Assembly: GCF_000428905.1 (NCBI RefSeq)
Contig: NZ_AUAV01000005.1
Span: 124,001-188,000 of the forward strand
From: Brumicola pallidula DSM 14239 = ACAM 615
GTDB taxonomy: Bacteria > Pseudomonadota > Gammaproteobacteria > Enterobacterales > Alteromonadaceae
Reading direction: 5' to 3'
Length of the DNA: 64,000 bases
Part shown: positions 9,721 through 21,963 of the stretch, piece by piece
Numbering within the stretch: the first letter of the stretch is position 1
Layout of the letters: the number at the start of each line of letters is the position of its first letter
Notes under the pieces: model-generated
Database searches by the model: none
What the model was told of the DNA's origin: nothing
The model's input: the letters and a program-made list of their open reading frames with translations, nothing else
Made by a program: the position numbers and the translations under genes

Positions 9721-10737
9721 ATGAAACGCGAAAACTTCACGATTGGTGGGGAAGTTATTAAACCCGGTGAACAGAAGCGTTTGCAATTGCAAATGCCGCC
9801 ATTGTACACCGACACGAGTATGGGAATTCCTGTCTTTGTGCAGCACGGTAAGCGCCCAGGACCTACGTTGTTCGTGAGCGCTGCGATCCATGGTGATGAA
9901 TTAAATGGTATTGAAATCGTTAGCCGTTTAATTAAAACCCGGGCGATAAAAAGTATTCGCGGCACCTTAATTGCGATACCAATGGTAAATGTTTACGGCG
10001 TTCTAAATCAAAGCCGTTATTTGCCCGACCGCAGAGATTTAAATCGCTGTTTTCCGGGTAGTAAAAAAGGCTCACTAGCCGGACGCATTGCCCGTTTATT
10101 TTTAGATGAAATAGTCAGTAAGTGTGATTATGGTATTGACCTTCATACAGGTGCTATACATCGCTCTAATTTGCCACAAATACGCGCCAATCTGGACGAC
10201 CCAGTGACACTAGAAATGGCAGAAGCCTTTGGTGTCCCAGTTTTACTTAACGCTGACATTCGAGATGGATCGTTGCGCCAAGCCGCTGCCGATGAGGGCG
10301 CGAAAGTGCTTCTTTATGAGGCAGGCCAGGCCCTGCGATATGATGAGTTCTCAATCTCAGCGGGTGTAAAGGGTATTATTAAAGTAATGCGCCATGTTGG
10401 TATGTTAAATAGAACTAAGGCCGTGGGGCATAGGATTAAGCCATTTGTTGCAAGGCAAAGCGGCTGGGTAAGAGCAAACGAAAGTGGGTTTGTAATGCAT
10501 AAGGCACAGTTAGGTGATCATGTCGTTAAGGGAGATGTTCTTGCTGTCATTTCAAATCCATTTGGTGAGCAACTAGGTACGATTGACTCTCCAAGCACAG
10601 GTGTTGTTATTGGTAAGCAAAATATACCATTAGCACAAGAGGGTGAAGCCATATATCACATTGCTTACTTCAAAAAACCTGACGAGGTAGCAGAGCACGT
10701 TGAGATGTTTCAAGACAACTTAATTGTGGTTGATTAA
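9721..10737 (+). CDS. Succinylglutamate desuccinylase/aspartoacylase-family zinc hydrolase
   Basis: A 338-residue M14-type zinc hydrolase of the AstE/AspA superfamily. Zinc ligands are visible as His57 and Glu60 in A-I-H-G-D-E-L-N-G, and His142 in D-L-H-T-G-A. The R-D-L-N-R-C-F-P-G motif provides the substrate-binding arginines. The C-terminal third (about 230-338) looks like a biotinyl/lipoyl-type beta domain (G-x-V-x-x-G-D-V-L-A-V-I). It starts 2 bases after rimK, so it is very probably co-transcribed. Its substrate is unknown; removal or trimming of acyl or glutamyl groups linked to S6 modification is an inference. It is not true AstE, since the ast operon nearby is separate. Confidence 0.87.
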   Translation: MKRENFTIGGEVIKPGEQKRLQLQMPPLYTDTSMGIPVFVQHGKRPGPTLFVSAAIHGDELNGIEIVSRLIKTRAIKSIRGTLIAIPMVNVYGVLNQSRYLPDRRDLNRCFPGSKKGSLAGRIARLFLDEIVSKCDYGIDLHTGAIHRSNLPQIRANLDDPVTLEMAEAFGVPVLLNADIRDGSLRQAAADEGAKVLLYEAGQALRYDEFSISAGVKGIIKVMRHVGMLNRTKAVGHRIKPFVARQSGWVRANESGFVMHKAQLGDHVVKGDVLAVISNPFGEQLGTIDSPSTGVVIGKQNIPLAQEGEAIYHIAYFKKPDEVAEHVEMFQDNLIVVD

Positions 10738-10781
10738 GCAACTGATATGCGCATCTAACTTTTACTATTGAGAGGTCAAAA

Positions 10782-11213
10782 ATGAATGAAAAGCGTATTG
10801 TTGGTAATTTAGAGTTATGTGACTTGCCTGAGTTAGGGATAAAAGGACTGCATGTTCGAGTTGACACCGGCGCAACAACATCATCTTTGCATGTGGATAA
10901 CATTGAAGAAATTGATATTGGTGAGGATACATGGATAAAATTTGATATTCATCCTGACATTCATGATGTAAAAAAGCTGATCCGCTGTCAAGCAAAAGTG
11001 GCAGGGCAACGCAAGGGGAAAAGCTCTACTGCAACCAGTCAGCGCCGCTATGTTATTGAAACAGATATCGTAATGGCAGATCAGCGTTGGCAAATTCAAT
11101 TAACCTTAACGGACCGTTCTGAAATGACCTACTTGATGTTATTTGGACGCGAAGCAATGGCTGGCAAATTCATCGTTGATCCGGAGCTTGAATATTTACT
11201 GAAGAAGGCATAA
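10782..11213 (+). CDS. RimB-like retropepsin-fold protein ("ATP-dependent zinc protease" family)
   Basis: 143 residues, with a good GAGAGG ribosome binding site. It carries an aspartic-protease-like active-site motif V-D-T-G-A (Asp28) followed by T-S-S-L-H, and a downstream M-L-F-G-R-E-A-M hydrophobic-hydrophobic-Gly signature. Both are characteristic of the DUF785/RimB family, often annotated as ATP-dependent zinc protease although the motif is retropepsin-like. In Pseudomonas, RimB acts with RimK and RimA on S6 glutamylation. It lies third in the rimK operon and is followed by a convergent hairpin. The function is family-based; no experiment is implied. Confidence 0.82.
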   Translation: MNEKRIVGNLELCDLPELGIKGLHVRVDTGATTSSLHVDNIEEIDIGEDTWIKFDIHPDIHDVKKLIRCQAKVAGQRKGKSSTATSQRRYVIETDIVMADQRWQIQLTLTDRSEMTYLMLFGREAMAGKFIVDPELEYLLKKA

Positions 11214-11236
11214 ACAAGTGTCATTGAAAAAGCCGG

Positions 11237-11268
11237 ACAAGACTCATTTGAAATTAAATGAGTCTTGT
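11237..11268. terminator. Convergent intergenic hairpin
   Basis: A perfect 13-bp inverted repeat, ACAAGACTCATTT and its complement, with a six-base loop. It sits between the ends of the rimB-like gene (+) and the DUF1338 gene (-). The U-tract is weak on both sides, but position and symmetry fit a bidirectional terminator. Confidence 0.7.
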
Positions 11269-11277
11269 AAATGCTAA

Positions 11278-12084
11278 TTATTGGGCATTTGTGCTTTCAA
11301 AAATCTTATCGGCAGAAGCGGCCACAAATCCTTGATAATACTCGCCATTTGCCATTTTATAGCGTTGGGCAAATTCATAAAAGCAACTAGGAATAGACAC
11401 TGTAGCATCAGCGAAAACAACTTCTGATGAATCAGCCATAGTTGAAGACTGAGCTAAACAAACCTCTTCTCCCCCTTTGATCTCACCACCAGATGAATTT
11501 AATCTAAACTCAGCCTGCTTTAAGATGTTATTTACTTCGCTGAGTTCATCGATGTTGTTTAAGTGATTAACGCTAACGGTGAAGTGATTTGCGCGATAGC
11601 CCCAGGCGGCCATCCACGCTGCATATTCCGATTCGGCTAATAGGGTTTTATAGTCTCCATGTGAAACCGTCCAATGTGTTCCTGAATACAGGAAATTATC
11701 GGCTTCAACAGCGTGCACACTAACATTGCAAATCATCTCATTAATAATCGCCTGCGCGGTCTCGCTGAGTTCTTCTACTCTCAACTCACTAATAAATACT
11801 TTTGCTTGCGTCGTATCCGGATGTTCAAAGTGTTGTGCTGTCAGTTTTTTTGTCGCAAAGTCATAATCTCCTTTTTGCTCATAACCGAGTGCAAGAAAAT
11901 GTGCTGCTAGCTTGTTCAAATTAACGCGTTGAAGGTTAAATGTGCGCAAAGCAATATGGTCGTTGATAATATCGGACTTGCCAGTTTTGGTGCCTAATAA
12001 TTCATGAATATTGCTCGCTGATGGCGTTATTTGAATATAGTTTTGCCAAAGTCCTTGAAACAATTTATTGATATCTGTGTGCAT
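11278..12084 (-). CDS. DUF1338 / 2-oxoadipate dioxygenase-decarboxylase family protein
   Basis: 268 residues of the DUF1338 (HglS-like, VOC-fold) family of non-haem iron enzymes. Candidate metal ligands of the family H...H...E pattern are visible: His in N-D-H-I-A-L-R-T-F, His in A-N-H-F-T-V-S-V-N, and Glu in S-S-E-V-V-F-A-D. Characterised members convert 2-oxoadipate to D-2-hydroxyglutarate in lysine breakdown, but this is the short type. It starts 19 bases after astD and is probably the last gene of the ast operon, so a role in amino-acid catabolism linked to arginine or 2-oxoglutarate is plausible but unproven. Confidence 0.85.
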   Translation of the reverse strand: MHTDINKLFQGLWQNYIQITPSASNIHELLGTKTGKSDIINDHIALRTFNLQRVNLNKLAAHFLALGYEQKGDYDFATKKLTAQHFEHPDTTQAKVFISELRVEELSETAQAIINEMICNVSVHAVEADNFLYSGTHWTVSHGDYKTLLAESEYAAWMAAWGYRANHFTVSVNHLNNIDELSEVNNILKQAEFRLNSSGGEIKGGEEVCLAQSSTMADSSEVVFADATVSIPSCFYEFAQRYKMANGEYYQGFVAASADKIFESTNAQ

Positions 12085-12103
12085 GTTTATTCCTTACAAT
12101 CTA

Positions 12104-14619
<2,516 letters not shown>

Positions 14620-14659
14620 TAAATGATCCCTGTGATTGTCAAAGACAATCTAAAAAAGA

Positions 14660-16236
<1,577 letters not shown>

Positions 16237-17451
16237 TCAGTCGTTGCGCGCTCTTAGTGCTTGTTGGATCTCGGGGATTTTTATTTCAAGCCCAGTTAAA
16301 TTTGTTTTCATCAACAACACAACATCGTCTGAAACAATCCCAAAGTTGCGTAAATACAGCAACGATGCTTGTTTGGATATTAAGTTTTTTCCTTTCATCA
16401 TTTTAAATTGCATATAGCCTTGGCAACGAAACAATAAATTGGTGAGGGGATGTAAATTTTGCTCTTTTACGTGCGCAAAGCTTATTTCTTTTATGCGAGT
16501 GTAATCTTCAAAGCCAATACCAAACATCAACCAACGGCACTTTAAGCTTGCAACTATGTCGTTGTTAAGATTATCCGCATAACGATGCCATAATGAAATA
16601 AGATACTTGTGCGAGGGTACCAGTGTATTGAGCGCTTCAGCTTGGACTGGATTATTTTTCTTTTGCTCTTCGATGATTTTTTCGCGTAATTTACCTTCGA
16701 ATGCTTTTAGGTACATTGTGGTAATTGCACTGCGCCCAATGGTGCTCATCAATCCGATGTTATAACCTAAATACCATTTCATTCCTTCTTTTTCGGCAAT
16801 CGCTCGGCACGCTTTACCCGTGCCCAAGGTATATTCCCAAAGGTGCTTCTGCAATTCTGGAAATAGCGCTGATTTGGGCGGTAAACTGCGTTTAGCAATT
16901 AGCGCTGGCAGCAAGGTGCGCAGACTTTCTATTCCAATGAAACTCAGTGCACTGCGCAAAGTATCGATGACGATTAGTCTACCTTTTGAATCAAAACGAC
17001 GGTATGTTGGTTGTTTGATAAAGCTGAGAATGGCATCTGACAACCAATTCAATTCTTTAATGAAAACTTCTAAGCGAGATATTGAACAGGACTCTGTGTA
17101 CAAAACATCTAAAATTTTACCTATGGATGGGTCAAACCCAAGCACTTTTTCTAATACGTACGAGGTATTTCTGAATCTTTCAGCAAGATCATTCATAAGG
17201 CTAACGTGAAATTCAGCTTCAACTTGTTGAATAAACAAATGTTGTTTTTGATTTTTTTCTTCACGATTTTTTATGGTAACTTCTTCGACAAATAACAATT
17301 CTCGACGAGCATCAGCTTGCTCTGACTCTTCCATAATGCGTTGTTTCTCAGTTTTTTGACCAGTCAAAAGAATAGCTTCATCCGAACTGACGAGAAGGTG
17401 CTCGAATCTATTATTCATAGTCGAGGCTAATTGAGATACGCTTAACTTCAT
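16237..17451 (-). CDS. HDOD-domain protein
   Basis: 404 residues. The N-terminal 90 residues are charged and probably helical. From about 95 to 330 there is an HDOD (HD-related output) domain, recognised by the pattern I-x-x-V-L-x-x-E-S-x-S-I-S-R, the D-T-L-R-S-A-L-S-F-I-G-I-E-S-L-R-T-L-L-P helix pair, and W-E-Y-T-L-G-T-G-K-A-C-R-A-I-A. HDOD proteins lack the metal site of true HD phosphohydrolases and act as signalling scaffolds. The gene sits between pabA and astC, which are adjacent in many relatives, so it may be an insertion here. No fused output domain is visible. Confidence 0.8.
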   Translation of the reverse strand: MKLSVSQLASTMNNRFEHLLVSSDEAILLTGQKTEKQRIMEESEQADARRELLFVEEVTIKNREEKNQKQHLFIQQVEAEFHVSLMNDLAERFRNTSYVLEKVLGFDPSIGKILDVLYTESCSISRLEVFIKELNWLSDAILSFIKQPTYRRFDSKGRLIVIDTLRSALSFIGIESLRTLLPALIAKRSLPPKSALFPELQKHLWEYTLGTGKACRAIAEKEGMKWYLGYNIGLMSTIGRSAITTMYLKAFEGKLREKIIEEQKKNNPVQAEALNTLVPSHKYLISLWHRYADNLNNDIVASLKCRWLMFGIGFEDYTRIKEISFAHVKEQNLHPLTNLLFRCQGYMQFKMMKGKNLISKQASLLYLRNFGIVSDDVVLLMKTNLTGLEIKIPEIQQALRARND

Positions 17452-17473
17452 TTAGTTGTTCTACATCCGTCGT

Positions 17474-18049
17474 CTATTTTCTTAAAAAATTATTCAAAAT
17501 TTTGTGACCTTCCTGGGTTAACAACGACTCAGGGTGAAACTGAACACCAAATATAGGCATTGTTTTGTGCTGAATTCCCATTATCTCTGTATCGCCACTT
17601 TCGCTGCAAACTGCAGTAATTTCTAGCAGCTCAGGTAGTGTTTCTAATTCTAACAGCAAAGAATGGTATCTGGTTGCTATAAATATACTCTGGATGCCTT
17701 CAAAGATCCCATGCGCATGTTTTACCTGTATAACTGACGTTTTACCATGTTTGATATTTTTTGCACGTATTACTTTGGCACCAAAGACCTGCCCTATTGC
17801 CTGATGGCCCAAGCATACTCCTAAAAGCGGGACTTTTCCTGCAAATGCTGCAATTGCATCTAGGCAAATACCCGATTCATTCGGTGAACATGGACCAGGA
17901 GATATCACTAAATGTGTAAAGTCTAGTTTCTGCAGCTCACTAATACTGAGCTCATCATTTTTGATGACTTTTACCTTGGCACCTAACTCTTCAAAGTAGC
18001 GCGCTAAATTGAAGGTAAAAGAGTCATAATTATCAATGATCAAAACCAT
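17474..18049 (-). CDS. pabA: Aminodeoxychorismate / anthranilate synthase glutamine amidotransferase subunit
   Basis: A 191-residue class I glutamine amidotransferase supplying ammonia for p-aminobenzoate (folate) and possibly anthranilate synthesis. The N-terminal I-D-N-Y-D-S-F-T-F-N, oxyanion motif P-G-P-C-S-P, nucleophile elbow G-V-C-L-G-H-Q (Cys) and the His-Glu of V-Q-F-H-P-E-S are intact. No trp genes surround it, so I prefer pabA over trpG; the two are not separable by sequence inspection. Proximity to astC matches the pabA-argD-astAD arrangement known in related gammaproteobacteria. Confidence 0.88.
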   Translation of the reverse strand: MVLIIDNYDSFTFNLARYFEELGAKVKVIKNDELSISELQKLDFTHLVISPGPCSPNESGICLDAIAAFAGKVPLLGVCLGHQAIGQVFGAKVIRAKNIKHGKTSVIQVKHAHGIFEGIQSIFIATRYHSLLLELETLPELLEITAVCSESGDTEIMGIQHKTMPIFGVQFHPESLLTQEGHKILNNFLRK

Positions 18050-18147
18050 GTTAGTGACTCCAATGGCAAAGCTTGTTTTGCAAGCAAATCATATTCGTTT
18101 ATAGTCAAATCGATGCCTAGAGCTGGATAGAAATCTAGGGTACGGGG

Positions 18148-19155
18148 TTATGGTGCAACAAACCCAAGTGCTTTATATGTTTTTGCGAGTGTCACTGATG
18201 CTTTTTCTCTGGCTTTTATAGCGCTGGCTCGCAAAACATCGTGTAAATAGCTTTGGTCGGTGCGGATCCGAGCATATTCTGACTGAATCGGAGCAAGCAT
18301 AGTAACAACAGCCTCAGCTACATCAGCTTTTAAGTGCCCATACATTTTATCTTCATATTGTGGGATCAAGCTCTCAATTGACTGTCCTGTTGCACAAGAC
18401 AGTAACGATAATAAACTTGATACGCCCGGCTTTTCAGCAACATCAAAATAAATACGTGCTTGCTCATCACTGTCAGTAACGGCACGTTTAATTTTTTTGC
18501 TTAGCTTTTTTGGATCGTCCAATAAGCCAATCACATTATTTGCATTATCATCCGATTTTGACATTTTTTTCAACGGATCTTGCAAGCTCATAATGCGAGC
18601 GCCTGATTCAGGAATAAATGGGTCAGGGATGGTGAATATGTCACCATAGATGTTATTGAAACGAGTTGCGATGTCTCGAGTTAATTCCAAATGCTGCTTT
18701 TGATCTTCGCCAACAGGGACTTTATTCGCCTGATAAATCAGTATGTCAGCAGCTTGAAGCACAGGATAGCTATACAAACCGACGTTGATATTTGACGCAT
18801 TCTTTTGTGATTTATCCTTAAACTGTGTCATCCGGTTGAGCTCGCCCATTTGCGTATAACAATTGAGTACCCAGCTTAGTTGCGCATGCTCAGGAACGTG
18901 TGACTGCAAAAAAATACTACTTTTTTTAGGATCAATACCGCAGGCTAGATATAATGCTAAGCCATCAAGGCAGGCTTGATTTAACGCCGTAGGGTCTTGC
19001 CTAACTGTAATGGCATGCAAATCAACAATCATGTATAGGCAATCGTTGTCGTCTTGCATATTGACCCACTGACGCAGGGCTCCCATATAGTTGCCCATGG
19101 TCAGTTGACCTGAAGGTTGGCAACCACTTAAAACGATCGGTTTTTGCAAGCTCAT
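18148..19155 (-). CDS. trpS: Tryptophanyl-tRNA synthetase
   Basis: 335 residues, class I synthetase charging tRNA-Trp; E. coli TrpS is 334 aa. The HIGH-equivalent is T-M-G-N-Y-M-G-A and the KMSKS loop is [22 protein letters not shown] is also diagnostic. It begins 21 bases after rpe and is likely co-transcribed with it. In E. coli gph separates rpe and trpS; here it is absent. The 98 bases to pabA contain only a weak inverted repeat. Confidence 0.97.
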   Translation of the reverse strand: MSLQKPIVLSGCQPSGQLTMGNYMGALRQWVNMQDDNDCLYMIVDLHAITVRQDPTALNQACLDGLALYLACGIDPKKSSIFLQSHVPEHAQLSWVLNCYTQMGELNRMTQFKDKSQKNASNINVGLYSYPVLQAADILIYQANKVPVGEDQKQHLELTRDIATRFNNIYGDIFTIPDPFIPESGARIMSLQDPLKKMSKSDDNANNVIGLLDDPKKLSKKIKRAVTDSDEQARIYFDVAEKPGVSSLLSLLSCATGQSIESLIPQYEDKMYGHLKADVAEAVVTMLAPIQSEYARIRTDQSYLHDVLRASAIKAREKASVTLAKTYKALGFVAP

Positions 19156-19176
19156 TGTGTTTACGACTTCCTAGTG

Positions 19177-19839
19177 TTATTTAAATTGATTTTTCATTGC
19201 CGCAATAGTGTCGGCGTAATTGTCGCTACTGAATATAGCTGAACCTGCAACGAACATGTCCGCGCCTGCTTCCCAAACCGACTTGATATTGTCGATTTTT
19301 ATACCGCCATCGACTTCTATTCGAGTATTGAGACCCTTCGCATCTATTATCCTCTTTAATTCGGTTATTTTAGTCAGTGTATTTTCGATGAAAGATTGTC
19401 CGCCAAACCCGGGGTTGACTGACATTAATAAAACATAATCAAGTTTTTCAAGGACACAATCCAAAACGTGCAATGGTGTTCCGGGGTTTAACGCCAGCCC
19501 GGCTTTGCAACCATTATCTTTAATTAATTGGATACTGCGGTCCAGATGCATCGTAGCTTCAGGATGAAAACTAATCATACTTGCACCTGCTTTTGCAAAA
19601 GCCTGGATCATAGAATCGACTGGCTGGACCATTAAATGCACGTCAATATCCGCTCTGATACCATATTTGCGCAATGCGTCACAAATCATTGGGCCGAAAG
19701 AAAGGTTAGGAACATAATGATTGTCCATTACGTCAAAGTGAACTATGTCTGCCCCAGAATCGAGCACGTTTTGAACATCTTGTCCTAAACAAGCAAAATC
19801 AGCGGACAGAATGGATGGTGCAATTAATGGCGTGTGCAT
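19177..19839 (-). CDS. rpe: Ribulose-phosphate 3-epimerase
   Basis: A 220-residue TIM-barrel enzyme of the pentose phosphate pathway interconverting ribulose-5-phosphate and xylulose-5-phosphate. The conserved A-P-S-I-L-S-A-D-F start, [12 protein letters not shown] metal site, [18 protein letters not shown] and E-V-D-G-G-I are all present. It is the first gene of the rpe-trpS unit. In E. coli it follows dam directly; here about 2.1 kb of other genes on the opposite strand separates the two. Confidence 0.97.
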   Translation of the reverse strand: MHTPLIAPSILSADFACLGQDVQNVLDSGADIVHFDVMDNHYVPNLSFGPMICDALRKYGIRADIDVHLMVQPVDSMIQAFAKAGASMISFHPEATMHLDRSIQLIKDNGCKAGLALNPGTPLHVLDCVLEKLDYVLLMSVNPGFGGQSFIENTLTKITELKRIIDAKGLNTRIEVDGGIKIDNIKSVWEAGADMFVAGSAIFSSDNYADTIAAMKNQFK

Positions 19840-20229
19840 TATTTAGTCCCAAAATTGAACAGTTTACCGAACTTTCGTGATTGACAACAGCCTTAACCGC
19901 GCCCTTTATTGGTGAGCATGCATCAAATTGGGGCGTTTTTATTTACTGAATCCATTCGATGCGCCAAATATTTTTATGTAGCAAAACATAAAAATCAAAA
20001 AAATCTATAAAATTCAATGTGATAATTTTTTATATGCAGTTTTTTATATTTAGGCACTACTTTTGCTCTACCTAGTCCATACACCGATTATACAAATAAA
20101 ATAAATGAATGTTGTACCAACAACTAAAATAAATTATCAATTTAATACGTAACAGCATTACAAAACTAATAATAATAAGACGACAAGAAGAAACCGCTTT
20201 AACAACTTGGAACCTTACGGAGAACTCAC
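19840..20229. promoter_or_regulatory. Divergent intergenic region rpe / porin-like gene
   Basis: 390 bases with no gene, very AT-rich toward the porin side. It must hold the rpe-trpS promoter (minus) and the porin promoter (plus). A two-part hairpin followed by a T-run lies at 19900-19940: outer CGCCC/GGGCG, inner TTGGTG/CATCAA, then TTTTT. It resembles a terminator or attenuator read on the plus strand, although no upstream plus-strand gene is visible. A good GGAG ribosome binding site precedes 20230. Confidence 0.4.
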
Positions 20230-20871
20230 ATGAAAACTTTTAAACGCGCAGCAATAGCTGCAACAATTTTGACAGCAACGCTAACAAGTCAATCTGCAAT
20301 GGCGGGTTGGTCAGCAAACGTCGGTCTAGTGTCTGATTATCACTTCCGTGGTATTCAACAAACTGAGTCCGCGTCAGCTAGTGCTGGCGTTGATTATGCC
20401 GCTGATTCTGGCTTTTATGTCGGTGCTTGGTCTGCTGAGGTTGAAGATGGACTCGAAGTCGATTTGTATGGCGGTTATGGCCTTGAATTAGAAAGTGGCA
20501 TCACGCTGGATGCCAATTTTGTTAGCTATCAATACACCGGTGACTTTGACAGTGCTTACAATGAAATTGGAGTAAGCGCTGGTTACGGTCTATTTTCGGT
20601 CGGATATGTTAATGGTAAGTGGGATGGTGCAGTAGGTAACGAGGACGCAACCGAAGGCGATTATTCGTTAGTTACACTGAGTGTCGAGAAAAACGGATGG
20701 TCTGCAACTATTGGTTCTTGGGGCAAAGTTTTCGATGGTGAGTATGGTGAAATTGCATACGGTACTGAAATTGGCGGATTTGATGTTGGCGTAGGCCTTG
20801 TAGTCAGCGGTTCTGACTTAGATGACAGCGAATCGTTATACTTTTCGCTTAGCAAATCATTTGAGCTATAA
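20230..20871 (+). CDS. TorF-family putative porin (TIGR02001-like outer membrane protein)
   Basis: 213 residues. A classical signal peptide (about 1-25, cleavage after S-A-M-A) is followed by G-W-S-A-N-V-G-L-V-S-D-Y-H-F-R-G-I-Q-Q-T, the hallmark opening of the TorF/gcw_chp outer-membrane family. The rest alternates short beta strands with acidic turns, as in a small beta-barrel, and ends in S-L-S-K-S-F-E-L, near the usual aromatic C-terminus. Localisation is probably outer membrane; substrate unknown. It has its own terminator immediately downstream, so it is monocistronic. Confidence 0.85.
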   Translation: MKTFKRAAIAATILTATLTSQSAMAGWSANVGLVSDYHFRGIQQTESASASAGVDYAADSGFYVGAWSAEVEDGLEVDLYGGYGLELESGITLDANFVSYQYTGDFDSAYNEIGVSAGYGLFSVGYVNGKWDGAVGNEDATEGDYSLVTLSVEKNGWSATIGSWGKVFDGEYGEIAYGTEIGGFDVGVGLVVSGSDLDDSESLYFSLSKSFEL

Positions 20872-20895
20872 CTTAACACGATAGGATTATATATA

Positions 20896-20930
20896 AAAAC
20901 CCTGCAAGCCTGAAGGCTTGCAGGGTTTTT
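20896..20930 (+). terminator. Rho-independent terminator of the porin-like gene
   Basis: A perfect 15-bp stem (AAAACCCTGCAAGCC and its complement) with a TGAA tetraloop, ending in a run of T. It starts 25 bases after the stop codon of the porin-like gene. Very strong in the plus direction. Confidence 0.95.
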
Positions 20931-20946
20931 TATGAATGATTAAATA

Positions 20947-20974
20947 TTGCGCATTTTGACTTTTGCGCTATACT
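20947..20974 (+). promoter_or_regulatory. Candidate sigma-70 promoter for the small-gene pair
   Basis: TTGCGC and TATACT separated by 16 bases, directly after the porin terminator and about 160 bases upstream of the two small membrane-protein genes. The -10 is good and the -35 partial. A second TATAAT lies at 21009-21014 without a clear -35. Confidence 0.4.
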
Positions 20975-21135
20975 TTCCTCTGATCCTTTATTTATATGAT
21001 GAAATTTATATAATGAACCACAGCGTCATTAGGTGTTTATAAGGTCAACGTTTTGCATTTTTCAGCCCCACCAGAGCGTGTTCGTTTGTCGTTATATTTA
21101 CAAGAGAACATGCCGATAAGAATATAAAATTGAAT

Positions 21136-21441
21136 ATGAAGAGTCAGGTAAATAGAAAAGCACCAAGAAAAGCAACATTGATAAAGTCAGTGTCTGTCGG
21201 TTTTTGTCTAATGCTTGGTATTTATTTTACTATTTTTTCTATTCAGCCATCTATGGGCGTTTGTAGCCAAAGCGATTTTGCGGTGCAAACAGACGAAAAT
21301 GGTTTACCTGCAAGTATCCAATGTTCGCGCAAAGGCAATGAAGTAAGTTGGTTGGCGTGGATAACCAACAAATCTACATCTAATCAGTTTCATTTTCTTG
21401 ATTTGTTAGAGTTGCTCTCGCAAATTGGGTCCGATGAATAA
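21136..21441 (+). CDS. Hypothetical single-TM protein
   Basis: 101 residues from the ATG at 21136 (an in-frame TTG at 21130 is less likely). A basic N-terminus is followed by one hydrophobic segment (about residues 20-38), then a presumably periplasmic part with two cysteines (G-V-C-S-Q and I-Q-C-S-R). I do not recognise the family. It is followed 12 bases later by a DUF2970-like gene, so the two are probably co-expressed small envelope proteins. No functional motif is visible. Confidence 0.5.
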   Translation: MKSQVNRKAPRKATLIKSVSVGFCLMLGIYFTIFSIQPSMGVCSQSDFAVQTDENGLPASIQCSRKGNEVSWLAWITNKSTSNQFHFLDLLELLSQIGSDE

Positions 21442-21453
21442 TAGGTAGTGTTA

Positions 21454-21636
21454 GTGCTCAAAAAATGGTTTCGATTGATAAAAAGTGTATCTGCAAGTAT
21501 GCTAGGCGTGCAATCTCAAAAGAGTTACGAAGAAGACTTCACCGAACAATCACCCGTCCCGTTCATCGTTACCGGTATTGTTCTGGTTATTCTGTTTGTG
21601 GTCAGTCTTGTTTTGCTAGTTAACTTTTTAGTTTAG
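21454..21636 (+). CDS. DUF2970-like small membrane protein
   Basis: 60 residues. I prefer the GTG at 21454, with an AGG ribosome binding site 8 bases upstream, over the GTG at 21448. The layout is amphipathic N-terminal helix, S-A-S-M-L-G-V-Q-S-Q-K-x-Y-E-E-D-F, then S-P-V-P-F-I-V-T-G-I and one C-terminal TM helix. This matches my memory of the DUF2970 family of short inner-membrane proteins of unknown function. Confidence 0.65.
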   Translation: MLKKWFRLIKSVSASMLGVQSQKSYEEDFTEQSPVPFIVTGIVLVILFVVSLVLLVNFLV

Positions 21637-21963
21637 TCCATATTACCCATATCAGGCACGAAGTATCTATTACGACTCGCTATTGTCTTGCAAAAATATG
21701 ACTAGGTCTTGATGTATGATGGGCTTATAAATTAAATATCCTGCACCAAAATCATCTATAGCTACCCTAAACCCAATTCAGTGCGAATGTATAATACTGC
21801 GCTGTGATCGCCCAAGCAGGTAAACGGAGCGGTTGTGATTCAGCACCTCCTTTATCATTCAAGTTCATCAGTAATCTACCATATCGATACATTAGCCCAC
21901 TGGATTATCGAAGACATATTTTATTTTTATATAATAGTCTTTAAAAGGGAGTTACTTAATCGA
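21637..21963. other. Intergenic region holding an EAL remnant
   Basis: 327 bases between the DUF2970-like gene and the end of dam (convergent). It contains the EAL-domain fragment at 21670-21777 listed separately. The remainder up to dam shows no start-plus-RBS ORF that I trust; the longer plus-strand frame from 21835 runs antisense into dam and has no homology-like features. Confidence 0.5.
21670..21777 (-). pseudogene. Eroded EAL-domain (c-di-GMP phosphodiesterase) fragment
   Basis: Minus-strand frame of 35 codons ending in TAA, preceded by an in-frame TGA. It begins I-G-F-R-V-A-I-D-D-F-G-A-G-Y, an exact match to the D-D-F-G-x-G-Y core of EAL phosphodiesterases. The residues after the Tyr do not continue as a normal EAL domain (the S-S-L and K-I-D-x-x-F motifs are missing). 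A one-base shift at 21773-21777 would extend it upstream with T-E-L. It is clearly a remnant, not a functional gene. Confidence 0.65.

Noticed and set aside
18070-18100. Weak inverted repeat after trpS
   Set aside because: Only about five paired bases and no clear U-tract, so not called as a terminator.
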